DNA from: Micromonospora sp. M71_S20
Lineage (GTDB): Bacteria; Actinomycetota; Actinomycetes; Mycobacteriales; Micromonosporaceae
Assembly: GCF_003664255.1 (NCBI RefSeq)
Contig: NZ_RCCV01000002.1
Span: 312,501 to 376,500, forward strand
Length of the DNA: 64,000 nucleotides
Direction of reading: 5' to 3'
Made by a program: the position numbers and the translations under genes. The notes beneath the pieces are model-generated. The model did not search any database. It was not told the DNA's origin and was given only the letters and a program-made list of their open reading frames with translations. Shown here one piece after another: positions 1 to 8,001 of this stretch (position 1 is its first letter; each line of letters starts with the position of its first letter).

Positions 1-1217
1 ATGCCGCCGCCGGCCGCGCCGGGACCGGCCGGCAGGCCGAGACCGACCTGGTCCGGGCGGAGCCCGGCCTCCAGTTGGATGCAGGCCAGCGCGACGATGA
101 AGTTCACCGTCCCCTGGGCGTACGCGGCGTTGCGGTCGCAGCCGAGCATCGCCCCGGAGTTGTAGAACTGGGTGTTCACGACGGTGAGGATGTCCTTGAT
201 GTCGAGCGCCAGCTTGAAGTAGCTGCTCTGCGGGGACTGCATGTCGATCGTCTGCGGGGCCATCGCGATGATCAGCCCGGAGCCCACCTTGGCCCGCAGC
301 GAGCGCAGCGCCTGGGCCATGTAGGTCGGGTTGAGTCCGTTCTCCAGGTCGATGTCGACGCCGTCGAAGCCGTACCGCTGGATCAGCGCGTGGACGCTGT
401 CGCTGAACGCGGCGGCGGAGGCGGCGTCGTTGACCGCGACCCGGCCCGTCTCGCCGCCGACCGAGATGATCACCTTCTTGCCCCGGGACTGGAGGGTGCG
501 CACGTCGGCGGAGAAGTCCGCGTCGGTGTAGCCGCCGAGCGCGGTCGACAGGCCGGGGTCGATGGCGAAGGTGACCTGGCCGGGGGTGGCGGTGGCCTCG
601 GCGAAGGCGACCGCGACGACGTCGTACTCGGCCGGGACGTCGCGCAGCCGCAGCTCGACCGCCGGGTTGTCGAAGTTGTGCCAGTACCCGGTGAGGATGT
701 GCTTCGGCAGGCCGGTGTTCGGCGGCGGGCTCGTCGGCGGCGGCGTGGTCGGGGGCGGCGTGGTGGGGGGTGCGGTCGTCGGGGGTGCGGTGGTGGGCGG
801 CGCGGTGGTGGGGTTGGCGCCGCCGCCGCACGCCGTGCCGTTGAGCTGGCAGTTGGTGGGCGCGCCCGGCCCGGAGCCGAGGAAGCCGAACGAGACCGAG
901 GCGCCCGGGGCGAGGCGGCCGTTCCAGGACCGGTTGGTGAAGGTGTGCCGCTGGCCCGACGAGGTCAGCAGCGCGTCCCAGTAGCTGCCGAGGGTGGTGC
1001 CGGCCGGCAGGTCGAAGGCGACGGTCCAGCCGTCGACGGTGGATCCGCCACCGTTCGTGATCGTGTACTTCCCCTCCCAGCCCGAGCCCCAGTCGGACGT
1101 CTTGACGAAGCTGGCGGTCACCCCGGCGGCGAACGCGGGCATCGCCACCCACACCGCGCCGAGTGCCGCCACGACAGCTGTGACCAGCGAGAACACCAGA
1201 GATCTGGATCGTTTCAC
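1..1217 (-). CDS. Secreted chitinase, CBM2 + GH18 (C-terminus cut by window edge)
   Basis: The gene runs off the left edge, so about 405 N-terminal residues are visible. It starts at a GTG with GGAGG 8 bases upstream. Residues 1-31 are a Sec signal peptide (basic start, hydrophobic core, AFA cleavage region). Residues about 32-134 resemble a family 2 cellulose/chitin-binding module, followed by a long Pro/Thr linker (about 137-168). The rest is a GH18 chitinase barrel containing the DxxDxDxE signature (F-D-G-V-D-I-D-L-E, catalytic Glu about residue 292). GH18 enzymes hydrolyse beta-1,4-GlcNAc bonds by substrate-assisted catalysis. The protein should act outside the cell on chitin. The 150 bases between it and the upstream glucanase should hold its promoter. 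Family assignment is firm; chain-end preference is unknown. Confidence 0.93.
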   Translation of the reverse strand, partial: MKRSRSLVFSLVTAVVAALGAVWVAMPAFAAGVTASFVKTSDWGSGWEGKYTITNGGGSTVDGWTVAFDLPAGTTLGSYWDALLTSSGQRHTFTNRSWNGRLAPGASVSFGFLGSGPGAPTNCQLNGTACGGGANPTTAPPTTAPPTTAPPTTPPPTTPPPTSPPPNTGLPKHILTGYWHNFDNPAVELRLRDVPAEYDVVAVAFAEATATPGQVTFAIDPGLSTALGGYTDADFSADVRTLQSRGKKVIISVGGETGRVAVNDAASAAAFSDSVHALIQRYGFDGVDIDLENGLNPTYMAQALRSLRAKVGSGLIIAMAPQTIDMQSPQSSYFKLALDIKDILTVVNTQFYNSGAMLGCDRNAAYAQGTVNFIVALACIQLEAGLRPDQVGLGLPAGPGAAGGG

Positions 1218-1309
1218 GACACCCTCCACACCCGGACGCCATCCATCGGCATCGACATTGACGCCCATTATTAGGAGTGTTAACTGTTTCTGTCCAGGGC
1301 GGGCCGGCG

Positions 1310-1336
1310 GGAGCCCCCGGCGAGGCCGGGGGCTCC
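1310..1336 (-). terminator. Hairpin terminator after GH16 glucanase
   Basis: Perfect 12-bp stem (1310-1321 with 1325-1336) and a 3-base loop, located just past the stop codon of the leftward glucanase gene. It would separate that transcript from the chitinase gene. Confidence 0.7.
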
Positions 1337-1368
1337 ACGGGACCCGGAGCCCGAAGAGGGCTCAGGGC

Positions 1369-2793
1369 TCAGCGGCGGAAGGTGAACCAGTTGACGTTGA
1401 CGAAGTCCGCGGGCTGCCCGCTGCTGAAGGTCAGGTAGACCGTCCGGCGGCCGGTCGGGCCGGCGACGTTGCCGGGAACCGAGCGCCAGCTCTGCCAGCC
1501 GCCGGTGTTCCCGATCGCGAAGCTGCCGATCGGCGGGCCGGTCGGGCTGTCCAGCCGCACCTCCACCAGCCCGCTGGCCCCGCCCGCCGCGCCGGAGGCG
1601 ACGCGGGCGACGAAGTCGCGTGGCGGGGTGGCCCCGAACTCGACGTTGTCGAACCGCACCCAGTCGCCGTCGCGCAGCGCGCCGATGTTCTGCCCGCCCT
1701 CGGCGCACGCCTCGACGAGCACCCCGTTCTGCGCGTTGAACGACTCCGCCTGGATCGTCGCGTACGCGTCCCGCACCCCGCCGGGCGGCGGGGTCGTCGG
1801 CGGCGGGGTCGTGGGCGGAGGCGTGCTGCCGCCGCCCCGGCTGTAGACCGCCACGTAGTCGACCAGCATCGGCCGGCCGGGGACGGTGGCGGCGGTCGGC
1901 GTGGCGCCACCGGCCACCCCGTTCGGGAAGGCCCCGCCCATCGCCACGTTGAGCAGCAGGAAGTAGCCGGCGTGGCTGGTCATCTGGGACCAGTACGGCT
2001 CGCCGACCCGGGACTGGCTGACGGAGTGGTAGAGCTGGCCGTCGACGTACCAGCGCAGCTGCTGCGGGCTGGCCGAGGCGTCCCACTCGAACCGGTAGGT
2101 GTGGAAGGCCGACTGGCAGGTGCTGCCGGGGCAGGCCCGGGACGCGCCGATGCCGTTGAACTCGTCGCACGGCCCGCCCGGGGCCACGCCGCAGTGCAGC
2201 ACGCCCCAGACCGAGTTGAGGCCGTTGACGTTCTCCATCACGTCGAACTCGCCGATGCCCGGCCAGTTCTGGTAGTTGCCCCGGTACGGCGAGCCGAGCG
2301 CCCAGAACGCCGGCCAGTAGCCGGACGCCTGGGCCCCGGTGACGTTGGGCATCTGGATGCGACCCTCGATGGCCAGCACGCCGCCGGACGGGGGCTTGAA
2401 GTTGCTGCGTACGGTCTCGATCCGGGCCGAGGTCCAGCGGCCCGAGGCGTCGCGCAGCGGGGTGATCCGCAGGTTGCCGCCTCCGTCGTGACTGACGTTG
2501 GCGGTGCTGTTGGTGTACGTCTGGATCTCCCCGGTGCCCCAGTTCGGCGGGCCGCCGGGATAGCTGGTGCCGGTGTCGATGATCCAGTTGCCGGCGGACG
2601 GCAGCGTGCCGGCCGCGCCGGTGAAGTCGTCGCTCCACACCAGGCTCCAGCCGGGCGCGGGCGCCGGGACGGCGGCGTTCGCGGTCACGGTCGTGCCGAC
2701 CAGTGCGGTCGCGGCGGCGGTGAGGAGGGTCAACGCCAGGGTCAGCCGGCGTCGCGGGGGCGGGGCGGCGGGCGCCGCCGGGGCAGGTGTCAT
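1369..2793 (-). CDS. Secreted GH16 endo-beta-1,3-glucanase with C-terminal CBM6
   Basis: 474 residues. A signal peptide covers about residues 1-41. A GH16 jelly-roll domain (about 45-315) carries the catalytic motif G-E182-F-D184-V-M-E187. The ExDxxE spacing is typical of laminarinases rather than lichenases (family knowledge). A Ser/Thr/Pro linker (about 316-340) leads to a C-terminal beta-sandwich carbohydrate-binding module of the CBM6 type (about 342-474). The enzyme should be exported and hydrolyse beta-1,3-glucan from fungal or algal walls. It lies in the same direction as the downstream chitinase, consistent with a cell-wall-degrading pair. A palindromic LacI-type operator lies about 30 bases upstream, so sugar-responsive repression is likely. 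Confidence 0.93.
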   Translation of the reverse strand: MTPAPAAPAAPPPRRRLTLALTLLTAAATALVGTTVTANAAVPAPAPGWSLVWSDDFTGAAGTLPSAGNWIIDTGTSYPGGPPNWGTGEIQTYTNSTANVSHDGGGNLRITPLRDASGRWTSARIETVRSNFKPPSGGVLAIEGRIQMPNVTGAQASGYWPAFWALGSPYRGNYQNWPGIGEFDVMENVNGLNSVWGVLHCGVAPGGPCDEFNGIGASRACPGSTCQSAFHTYRFEWDASASPQQLRWYVDGQLYHSVSQSRVGEPYWSQMTSHAGYFLLLNVAMGGAFPNGVAGGATPTAATVPGRPMLVDYVAVYSRGGGSTPPPTTPPPTTPPPGGVRDAYATIQAESFNAQNGVLVEACAEGGQNIGALRDGDWVRFDNVEFGATPPRDFVARVASGAAGGASGLVEVRLDSPTGPPIGSFAIGNTGGWQSWRSVPGNVAGPTGRRTVYLTFSSGQPADFVNVNWFTFRR

Positions 2794-2819
2794 TGACGTG
2801 CCTCTCTACGGGGACGGTC

Positions 2820-2835
2820 GAGAGAGCGCTCTCTC
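2820..2835. promoter_or_regulatory. LacI-family operator upstream of GH16 gene
   Basis: A perfect 16-bp palindrome, GAGAGAGCGCTCTCTC, sits about 27-42 bases upstream of the glucanase ATG. The central AGCGCT core and the symmetric purine/pyrimidine arms match the pattern of actinobacterial LacI-family operators; the CebR box TGGGAGCGCTCCCA agrees at 10 of 14 positions. Repression of the glucanase by a sugar-sensing LacI protein encoded elsewhere is inferred. Confidence 0.7.
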
Positions 2836-2864
2836 ACGAGTTGTACGTGCCGCTTCCGCAGATG

Positions 2865-3614
2865 TCAACGCCCATCGATGCGAGCCGGTTCGGGCCGCGG
2901 GCGGCGCAGCACCGCCTGCTCCCCCGCCGACCAGGCGGTGGTGGTGACCAGGTAGATCACCGCGGCCAGCGGCAGCACCAGCGCCACCAGCACCGTCGTG
3001 TACGGCAGCAGCGGCAGCAGCCGGCCGAGCACCGCCGCGCCGGGCCCCTCGGTCGGCGTACCGGCCACCGTTCCGCTCGCCGCCGCCGCGCGACGCATCC
3101 GCCGCGACGTCCACCAGGCGAGCGCGAGCAGGGCCGCCAGCAGGGCGCCGAACAGCGGCAACGCGCCGCCGACCGCCCCGTCGCCGAGATGGTGCCCCAG
3201 CGGCACACCGGCCAGGCGCTCGGTCAACAGCCCCGTGCCGCCCTCGGCGGTGGTGAAGAGCCGGTACATCACCAGCAGGAACGGGGCCTGGAGCAGCAGC
3301 GGCAGGCAGCCGGACACCGGGCTGGCGCCGTTGGCCCGGTAGAGCGCGAACAGTTCGCCCTGCAACCGGCCGGGATCGTCCGCGTACCGCCGCTGGAGCT
3401 CGCGGACCTCGGGGGCGAGCGCCACGCGGCGCCGCTCGCCACGGACCTGCGCGAGGGTCAGCGGCGAGATCAGCAACCGGACGACGACGGTGAGGACGAC
3501 GATGGCGGCGGCCGTGGCCGCGTCGCCGGCCAGCGGTTCGAGCAGGGTGGTGAACCAGGCGAGCGCGCGGCCGGCGACGCCGACGGCGTCGTGCAGAGGT
3601 GCGAAGGCGAGCAT
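2865..3614 (-). CDS. YidC/Oxa1-family membrane insertase
   Basis: 249 residues from an ATG at 3614. A longer in-frame open frame extends upstream but is Arg/Pro-rich and not credible as protein. The protein starts with a hydrophobic segment, then a second membrane helix containing the conserved Arg of the YidC hydrophilic groove (VVVRLLISPLTL), a charged amphipathic cytoplasmic hairpin (about 60-95), and further helices including PFLLVMYRLF, the Trp-rich segment near 165 and a last one near 215. This is the Gram-positive YidC/SpoIIIJ topology, smaller than most main-copy YidC proteins and not next to rpmH/rnpA, so it is probably an accessory paralog. Insertion of membrane proteins is inferred from the family. 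Confidence 0.85.
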   Translation of the reverse strand: MLAFAPLHDAVGVAGRALAWFTTLLEPLAGDAATAAAIVVLTVVVRLLISPLTLAQVRGERRRVALAPEVRELQRRYADDPGRLQGELFALYRANGASPVSGCLPLLLQAPFLLVMYRLFTTAEGGTGLLTERLAGVPLGHHLGDGAVGGALPLFGALLAALLALAWWTSRRMRRAAAASGTVAGTPTEGPGAAVLGRLLPLLPYTTVLVALVLPLAAVIYLVTTTAWSAGEQAVLRRPRPEPARIDGR

Positions 3615-3706
3615 GGGTGACCCCTCGGTCCGATTCCGGGTGCCGGTCCGGCGGGAAGGCGGTCGCCGGACGGGCGGATGGCGGCGGAATCGGCCGCGCG
3701 GCGGTG

Positions 3707-4000
3707 CTACGCGGCCGAGGGTCGCGGCCCGGGCGCACGGGGACGGGGACGCCCGGCGGCGTCCGGGTCGACCTGCCGGGGCACCCGGCGGCGGCGGGCC
3801 CGCGCGCGCAGGGCGGCGGCGCGGCCGGCCCGGGGCGCGTCGACGACGCCGGCCGCGTGCGCCGCGACCGCGACGGCGAGCAGCGCCACCGCGGCGAGCG
3901 CGGCCCCGGCGAGCAGCCCGGCCGGGCGGTCGGCGAGCAGGATCAGGTGTACGAGGGCGTACGCCCACGTCCCCAGCACGATCCCCAGCGGCCCCGGCAC
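3707..4000 (-). CDS. Small membrane protein upstream of yidC paralog
   Basis: 97 residues starting at a GTG. Two hydrophobic helices cover about residues 5-60, followed by an Arg/Pro-rich basic tail rich in Ala. It lies 92 bases upstream of and codirectional with the YidC-like gene, so the two are probably cotranscribed. It resembles short actinobacterial two-helix proteins found beside YidC paralogs (DUF6412-like by recollection, not verified). A role in insertase function is only a guess from context. The frame is open much further upstream, so the start is not certain; another GTG six bases upstream is possible. Confidence 0.55.
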   Translation of the reverse strand: MPGPLGIVLGTWAYALVHLILLADRPAGLLAGAALAAVALLAVAVAAHAAGVVDAPRAGRAAALRARARRRRVPRQVDPDAAGRPRPRAPGPRPSAA

Positions 4001-4315
4001 GCCGACCAGCCTAGGACCCGTTGTCACGCCATCCGGCCCATTCGCGCGACAAGCCCGCCGCACCCGCCCTGACCTGCGCTTATACGACAGGTCCGGGGTG
4101 GACGGAGGCGCGGCGGAGGTGGTACGACTTGGTGCGTCGACAGCCAACGTCGGTGTGTCGTCCTCTTCGGTCGCCGGTGTGCCTCCGCGTCGTCGGGCAT
4201 GCCGCGCCGACCCGGGCGATGGGAGCGGGCCCCTCCCGGTACACCGTCGGCACCGGGCGCCCGCCCCGGCCGACGGGCCGCCTCGACGAGTGGCGGGCCA
4301 TCGTAAGGAGCCGCC
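4001..4315. other. Divergent intergenic region, about 315 bp
   Basis: No convincing gene. It separates the leftward YidC pair from the rightward membrane pair and should hold promoters for both. A 6-bp inverted repeat GACCTG/CAGGTC (4071-4076 and 4088-4093) brackets the AT-richer stretch CTTATACGA, a possible promoter or operator. The GTG at 4316 has GGAG 6 bases upstream. Confidence 0.4.
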
Positions 4316-4786
4316 GTGCCCCACAACCGAATCCGCTCCAGGCACCAGCCCTTCGAGATCGCCATCATGGCGACCGCCCCGGTGTGCGGGGTCCTCCTGA
4401 TCGTCCTCGACGTCCGGCCGCAGTCGGTGGAGGTGGCGATGCCGGGGCCCATCCAGGCGGGGTGGGAGTCGGGCCTCATCGTGGCCGGCGTCGCCGGGCT
4501 GCTGGGCGTGCTCTGGCCGGGCCGGCTCTCCACCGGCCTCGGGATCGAACTCGCGTCGGTGCTCATGCTGGGCACGATCACCGGCATGTACGCCGTCGCC
4601 CTGGCGGTGGTCACCGGCCCGCAGGGGGTCGCGGCGACGTCGTTCGTCGTCGCGGTGGCCGCCGGCTCCGGGTGGCGTGCCGTCCAGATCGCGCTCGACC
4701 TGCGCCGGCTCACCCGGGCCGGCCAGGCCGCCCAGCTCGCCGGGGTGGCCGTCGGTGGCACCTTCTCCGCCAGGGGTGGGACGTGA
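4316..4786 (+). CDS. Four-helix membrane protein of unknown function
   Basis: 156 residues from a GTG preceded by GGAG. About four hydrophobic segments are visible (roughly residues 14-34, 48-66, 75-100 and 103-122), with a short basic cytoplasmic stretch after the last. No enzymatic motif is seen. Its stop overlaps the start of the next gene by 4 bases (GTGA), so the two are translationally coupled. The pairing of a small polytopic protein with a membrane-anchored coiled-coil protein recalls phage lysis or tail-accessory modules, but no other phage gene is nearby. I do not recognise the family. Confidence 0.7.
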   Translation: MPHNRIRSRHQPFEIAIMATAPVCGVLLIVLDVRPQSVEVAMPGPIQAGWESGLIVAGVAGLLGVLWPGRLSTGLGIELASVLMLGTITGMYAVALAVVTGPQGVAATSFVVAVAAGSGWRAVQIALDLRRLTRAGQAAQLAGVAVGGTFSARGGT

Positions 4787-5172
4787 ACACCTCGGCACCG
4801 TCCGCCCCGCATTGGGTGCAGGTCCTGCTCTCCGTCCTCGGCGTGCTCGGGGGCACCGGCGGTCTCGCCGTCATCGCCACCGTCATCGTGCAGCGGGGCA
4901 AGTTCAAGGCGGACGCCGCCGACACCCTCACCGACGCCGCCCTCACGCTGGTGCAGCCGCTGCGCACCCGGGTCGCCGAGCTGGAGGAGGCCGCGCTGCT
5001 CGCCCGGGCGCAGCTCGACTCGGCCCGCGAGCAGGAACGGCAGCTGCGGGCCACGGTCTGGGACCTGCGCCGGACGCTGGAGCGGTGGCGGGAGGCCATC
5101 CTCGCCCCGGACGCCACGCTGCGCCGCATCCGCGCCCTGGTGCGGGACGGCGAGAACCGCGGGCCGCGGTGA
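4783..5172 (+). CDS. Membrane-anchored coiled-coil protein, unknown function
   Basis: 129 residues from a GTG that overlaps the previous stop codon, with an AGGGG-type ribosome site just upstream. One transmembrane helix (about residues 11-33) is followed by a long charged helical region (about 38-115) with heptad-like Leu/Ala spacing and many Glu/Arg, consistent with a cytoplasmic or extracellular coiled coil. Coupled expression with the four-helix protein implies a complex. No known domain is recognised. Confidence 0.7.
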   Translation: MNTSAPSAPHWVQVLLSVLGVLGGTGGLAVIATVIVQRGKFKADAADTLTDAALTLVQPLRTRVAELEEAALLARAQLDSAREQERQLRATVWDLRRTLERWREAILAPDATLRRIRALVRDGENRGPR

Positions 5173-5321
5173 CCTGCGGGTCCCGCGCGGCGTGATCCCC
5201 CCTGCCGGTGCGCGACGGGCGACACGCCGGGGCCGCGTTTCTCCCCCTCCGCACGGTGGGTAACCACTGACCGACCCGGCGCGGACGGACCGCTACCGGG
5301 CGTGAACGGACGGTGGTGGCG

Positions 5322-6470
5322 ATGACCGGCCAGGTGGCGGAGGCTCCGAGCGGGTCGGCCGAGGGGACCGACCTGCTCACGGTGGGTGTCGAGGAGGAGT
5401 TCCTGCTCGTCGACCCGCACACGGGGGCCGCGGTGCCCGCTGTCGACCTCGTCATGGAGCAGGTGCCGCCCGAGCTGCGCGGTCAGGTGGAGCGGGAGTT
5501 CCAGACCAGCCAGATCGAGATCGGCAGCCCGCCCGGCCTGGAACTCTCCTCGATCCGGCACTCCCTCGGCGTGCTGCGGGCCGCGCTCGCCGACGCGGCC
5601 GAGCGGGCCGGCGTACGGCTGCTCGCCATCGGCACCGGGCCGGTCGACGGTCCGGTGCCCCCGGTGGTCGACAAGCCCCGCTTCGACCGGATGATCGAAC
5701 GGTTCCGCCTGCTGGTCCCCGGCCCCGGCAACAACGGCATGCACGTGCACGTCGGGGTGCCCGACCCGGAGACCGGCGTGCAGGTGCTCAACCACGTCCG
5801 GCCCTGGCTGCCGGTGCTGCAAGCGGTCACCACCAACTCCCCCTTCGCCAGGGGCGAGGACACCGGGTACGCGAGCTGGCGGTCGGTGGAGTGGGAGCGC
5901 TGGCCGTCGGTGGCGCCCACCCCGTACCTGGAGTCGCACGAGCACTACGAGCGGCTGATCCGGCAGCTGATCGCCAGCGGCGTGATGCTCGACGAGGGGA
6001 TGCTCTACTGGTACGCCCGCCTGTCGGCCAAGTACCCGACGGTGGAGATCCGCATCGGCGACGTCTGCCCGTCGGTGGACGACGCGGTGCTCGTCGCCGC
6101 GCTGGTCCGGGCCATGGTGGCGACCGCGATGGACGACATGGCGGCCGGTCGGCCCGCCCTGCGCACCGATCACCACCTGCTGGTCGCCGCGCACTGGCGG
6201 GCGGCCCACGACGGGTTGGAGGGCGACGGCGTCGACCTGACCGACGGCGAACTGCGGCCGGTTTGGGAGCTGTTCGACCAGCTGATCGAGCGGCTGCGCC
6301 CGGCGCTGGAACGGCACGGCGACCTCGACGAGGTGACCGACCTCGTCGCCGGGCTGCGCCGGCACGGCAGCGGGGCGGCCCGGCAGCGCGCCGTCTTCGC
6401 GCGTACCGGCAAGCTCGTGGACGTGGTGGAGGACGTCGCGCGGCAGACCCGTGGCGCGAGCCGGTCGTGA
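5322..6470 (+). CDS. Carboxylate-amine ligase, glutamate-cysteine ligase 2 family (YbdK type)
   Basis: 382 residues from the ATG at 5322; GTG codons at 5313 and 5316 are alternatives. The N-terminus shows the family hallmark TVGVEEEFLLVD, and the middle has the MHVHVGVPDPE stretch that binds metal and nucleotide in GCS2 enzymes, plus TVEIRIGDVCPSVDDA near residue 245. YbdK-type proteins make weak gamma-glutamylcysteine in vitro; actinobacterial homologs are often called carboxylate-amine ligases and EgtA is a relative. Length matches the family. The true substrate is unknown. The next gene begins four bases after its stop, so the two probably form an operon, which fits a thiol or redox theme. 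Confidence 0.85.
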   Translation: MTGQVAEAPSGSAEGTDLLTVGVEEEFLLVDPHTGAAVPAVDLVMEQVPPELRGQVEREFQTSQIEIGSPPGLELSSIRHSLGVLRAALADAAERAGVRLLAIGTGPVDGPVPPVVDKPRFDRMIERFRLLVPGPGNNGMHVHVGVPDPETGVQVLNHVRPWLPVLQAVTTNSPFARGEDTGYASWRSVEWERWPSVAPTPYLESHEHYERLIRQLIASGVMLDEGMLYWYARLSAKYPTVEIRIGDVCPSVDDAVLVAALVRAMVATAMDDMAAGRPALRTDHHLLVAAHWRAAHDGLEGDGVDLTDGELRPVWELFDQLIERLRPALERHGDLDEVTDLVAGLRRHGSGAARQRAVFARTGKLVDVVEDVARQTRGASRS

Positions 6471-6474
6471 CAGG

Positions 6475-7863
6475 ATGGTGACCGTGGCGCAACGGCTGAT
6501 CGTCATCGGTGGGGACGCCGCGGGGATGGCGGCGGCGTCCCAGGCTCGACGCCGGCGGGACCGCGGCGACCTGGAGATCGTCGCCTTCGAGCGGGGGCAC
6601 TTCACGTCGTACTCGGCGTGCGGCATCCCGTACTGGATCAGCGGGCTGGTGCCCGAGCGGGACCAGTTGATCGCCCGCGACCCGGAGACGTTCCGGGAGA
6701 AGTTCGACATCGACGTCCGGCTCCGGCACGAGGTGACCGCCATCGACCTCGACCGGCGCGAGGTCACCGCGCGGGACCTCGACGGCGGCGGCGAGGTCCG
6801 GGAGCGCTTCGACACCCTGATGTACGCCACCGGGGCGGTGCCCAAGAAGCCCGGCTGGGCGGACACCGCCGCCGGCGGGGTCTTCGGGATGCAGACCCTC
6901 GACGACGGCGCCGCGCTGCGCGACTGGCTGGACGCCGAGCCCCGGCCGCGCCGGGCGGTGGTGATCGGCGGCGGTTACATCGGCGTGGAGATGGCCGAGG
7001 CGCTGATCCAGCGCGGGCTCGCCGTCACCCTGGTCGAGCAGGCCGAGCAGCCGATGGCCACCGTGGACCCGGACATGGCCGAGCTGGTCACGGACGCGAT
7101 GCGGGGCATCGGCGTCACCATCCGCACCGGCCTCGGGGTGACCGGGCTGGAGGAGACCGATGGCCGGGTGTCCGCGGTGGTCACCGCCGAGGGGCCCATC
7201 CCCGCCGACGTGGTCGTCCTCGGCCTTGGCGTACGCCCCAACACCGCGCTCGCGGAGGCCGCCGGCCTGCCGCTGGGCACCACCGGCGGGATCCGGGTGG
7301 ACCGCCGGATGCGGGTGCAGGGGGTGCCGGACGTCTGGGCCGCCGGCGACTGCGTGGAGACGGTGCACCGGGTCACCGGGCTGCCGGTGCACGTGCCGCT
7401 GGGCACCCACGCCAACAAGCAGGGCCGGGTCGCCGGCATCAACATCGGCGGCGGGTACGCGACATTCGCCGGGGTGATCGGCACGGCCGTCACCAAGGTC
7501 TGCGAGCTGGAGGTCGGGCGCACCGGGCTGCGCGAGAAGGACGCCGCGGCGGCGGGGTTCGAGTTCGTCTCGGTGATCGCCGAGTCGACCAACCGCGCCG
7601 GCTACTACCCGGGCGCCCGGCAGATGACGGTGAAGCTGATCGCGGAGAAGCCCAGCGGGCGGCTGCTCGGTGCGCAGATCGTGGGCTGGTCCGAGGCGGC
7701 CAAGCGGATCGACACCCTCGCGGTGGCCCTGTGGAACGGCATGACGGTGGACGACATGACCGCGCTCGACCTGGGCTACGCCCCGCCGTACGCCCCGGTC
7801 TGGGACCCGGTGCTGATCGCCGCCCGCAAGGCCGTCGACGCCCTGGCCGCCGTCGGCCGGTAG
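6475..7863 (+). CDS. FAD-dependent NAD(P)H oxidoreductase, CoA-disulfide reductase/NADH oxidase type
   Basis: 462 residues. An N-terminal FAD-binding Rossmann fold has GGDAAGMAAA (about 12-21). C49 in SACGIPY is the single redox-active cysteine typical of CoA-disulfide reductases and NADH oxidases/peroxidases. A second Rossmann motif, VVIGGGYIGVEMAE (about 162-175), binds NAD(P)H, and WAAGDC near residue 290 is the second FAD motif. The C-terminal dimerisation domain is present (about 330-462). It lies right behind the glutamate-cysteine-ligase-like gene, so a thiol-disulfide role is plausible. Subfamily function (CoA disulfide, peroxide or oxygen) cannot be told from sequence. Confidence 0.9.
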   Translation: MVTVAQRLIVIGGDAAGMAAASQARRRRDRGDLEIVAFERGHFTSYSACGIPYWISGLVPERDQLIARDPETFREKFDIDVRLRHEVTAIDLDRREVTARDLDGGGEVRERFDTLMYATGAVPKKPGWADTAAGGVFGMQTLDDGAALRDWLDAEPRPRRAVVIGGGYIGVEMAEALIQRGLAVTLVEQAEQPMATVDPDMAELVTDAMRGIGVTIRTGLGVTGLEETDGRVSAVVTAEGPIPADVVVLGLGVRPNTALAEAAGLPLGTTGGIRVDRRMRVQGVPDVWAAGDCVETVHRVTGLPVHVPLGTHANKQGRVAGINIGGGYATFAGVIGTAVTKVCELEVGRTGLREKDAAAAGFEFVSVIAESTNRAGYYPGARQMTVKLIAEKPSGRLLGAQIVGWSEAAKRIDTLAVALWNGMTVDDMTALDLGYAPPYAPVWDPVLIAARKAVDALAAVGR

Positions 7864-8001
7864 CCCTTACCGCGGCGCCGACCTGGTCGGGTGACGGCCG
7901 CACACCTCCGGTGGGCTTTGTCGGGGGCGGGGGTTAGCGTGTGCCCGCTGCCGCCGCGCCGGCCACGTCAGGCCGGTCGCTGACCCCCTCGGAGGGCCCC
8001 C

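Noticed and set aside
994..2796. 600-codon plus-strand frame over the glucanase gene
   Set aside because: Shadow of the GH16/CBM6 gene; no motif and skewed Arg/Gly/Ala content.
4710..6866. 718-codon minus-strand frame spanning two plus-strand genes
   Set aside because: It covers the coiled-coil and ligase genes, whose motifs are unmistakable on the plus strand.
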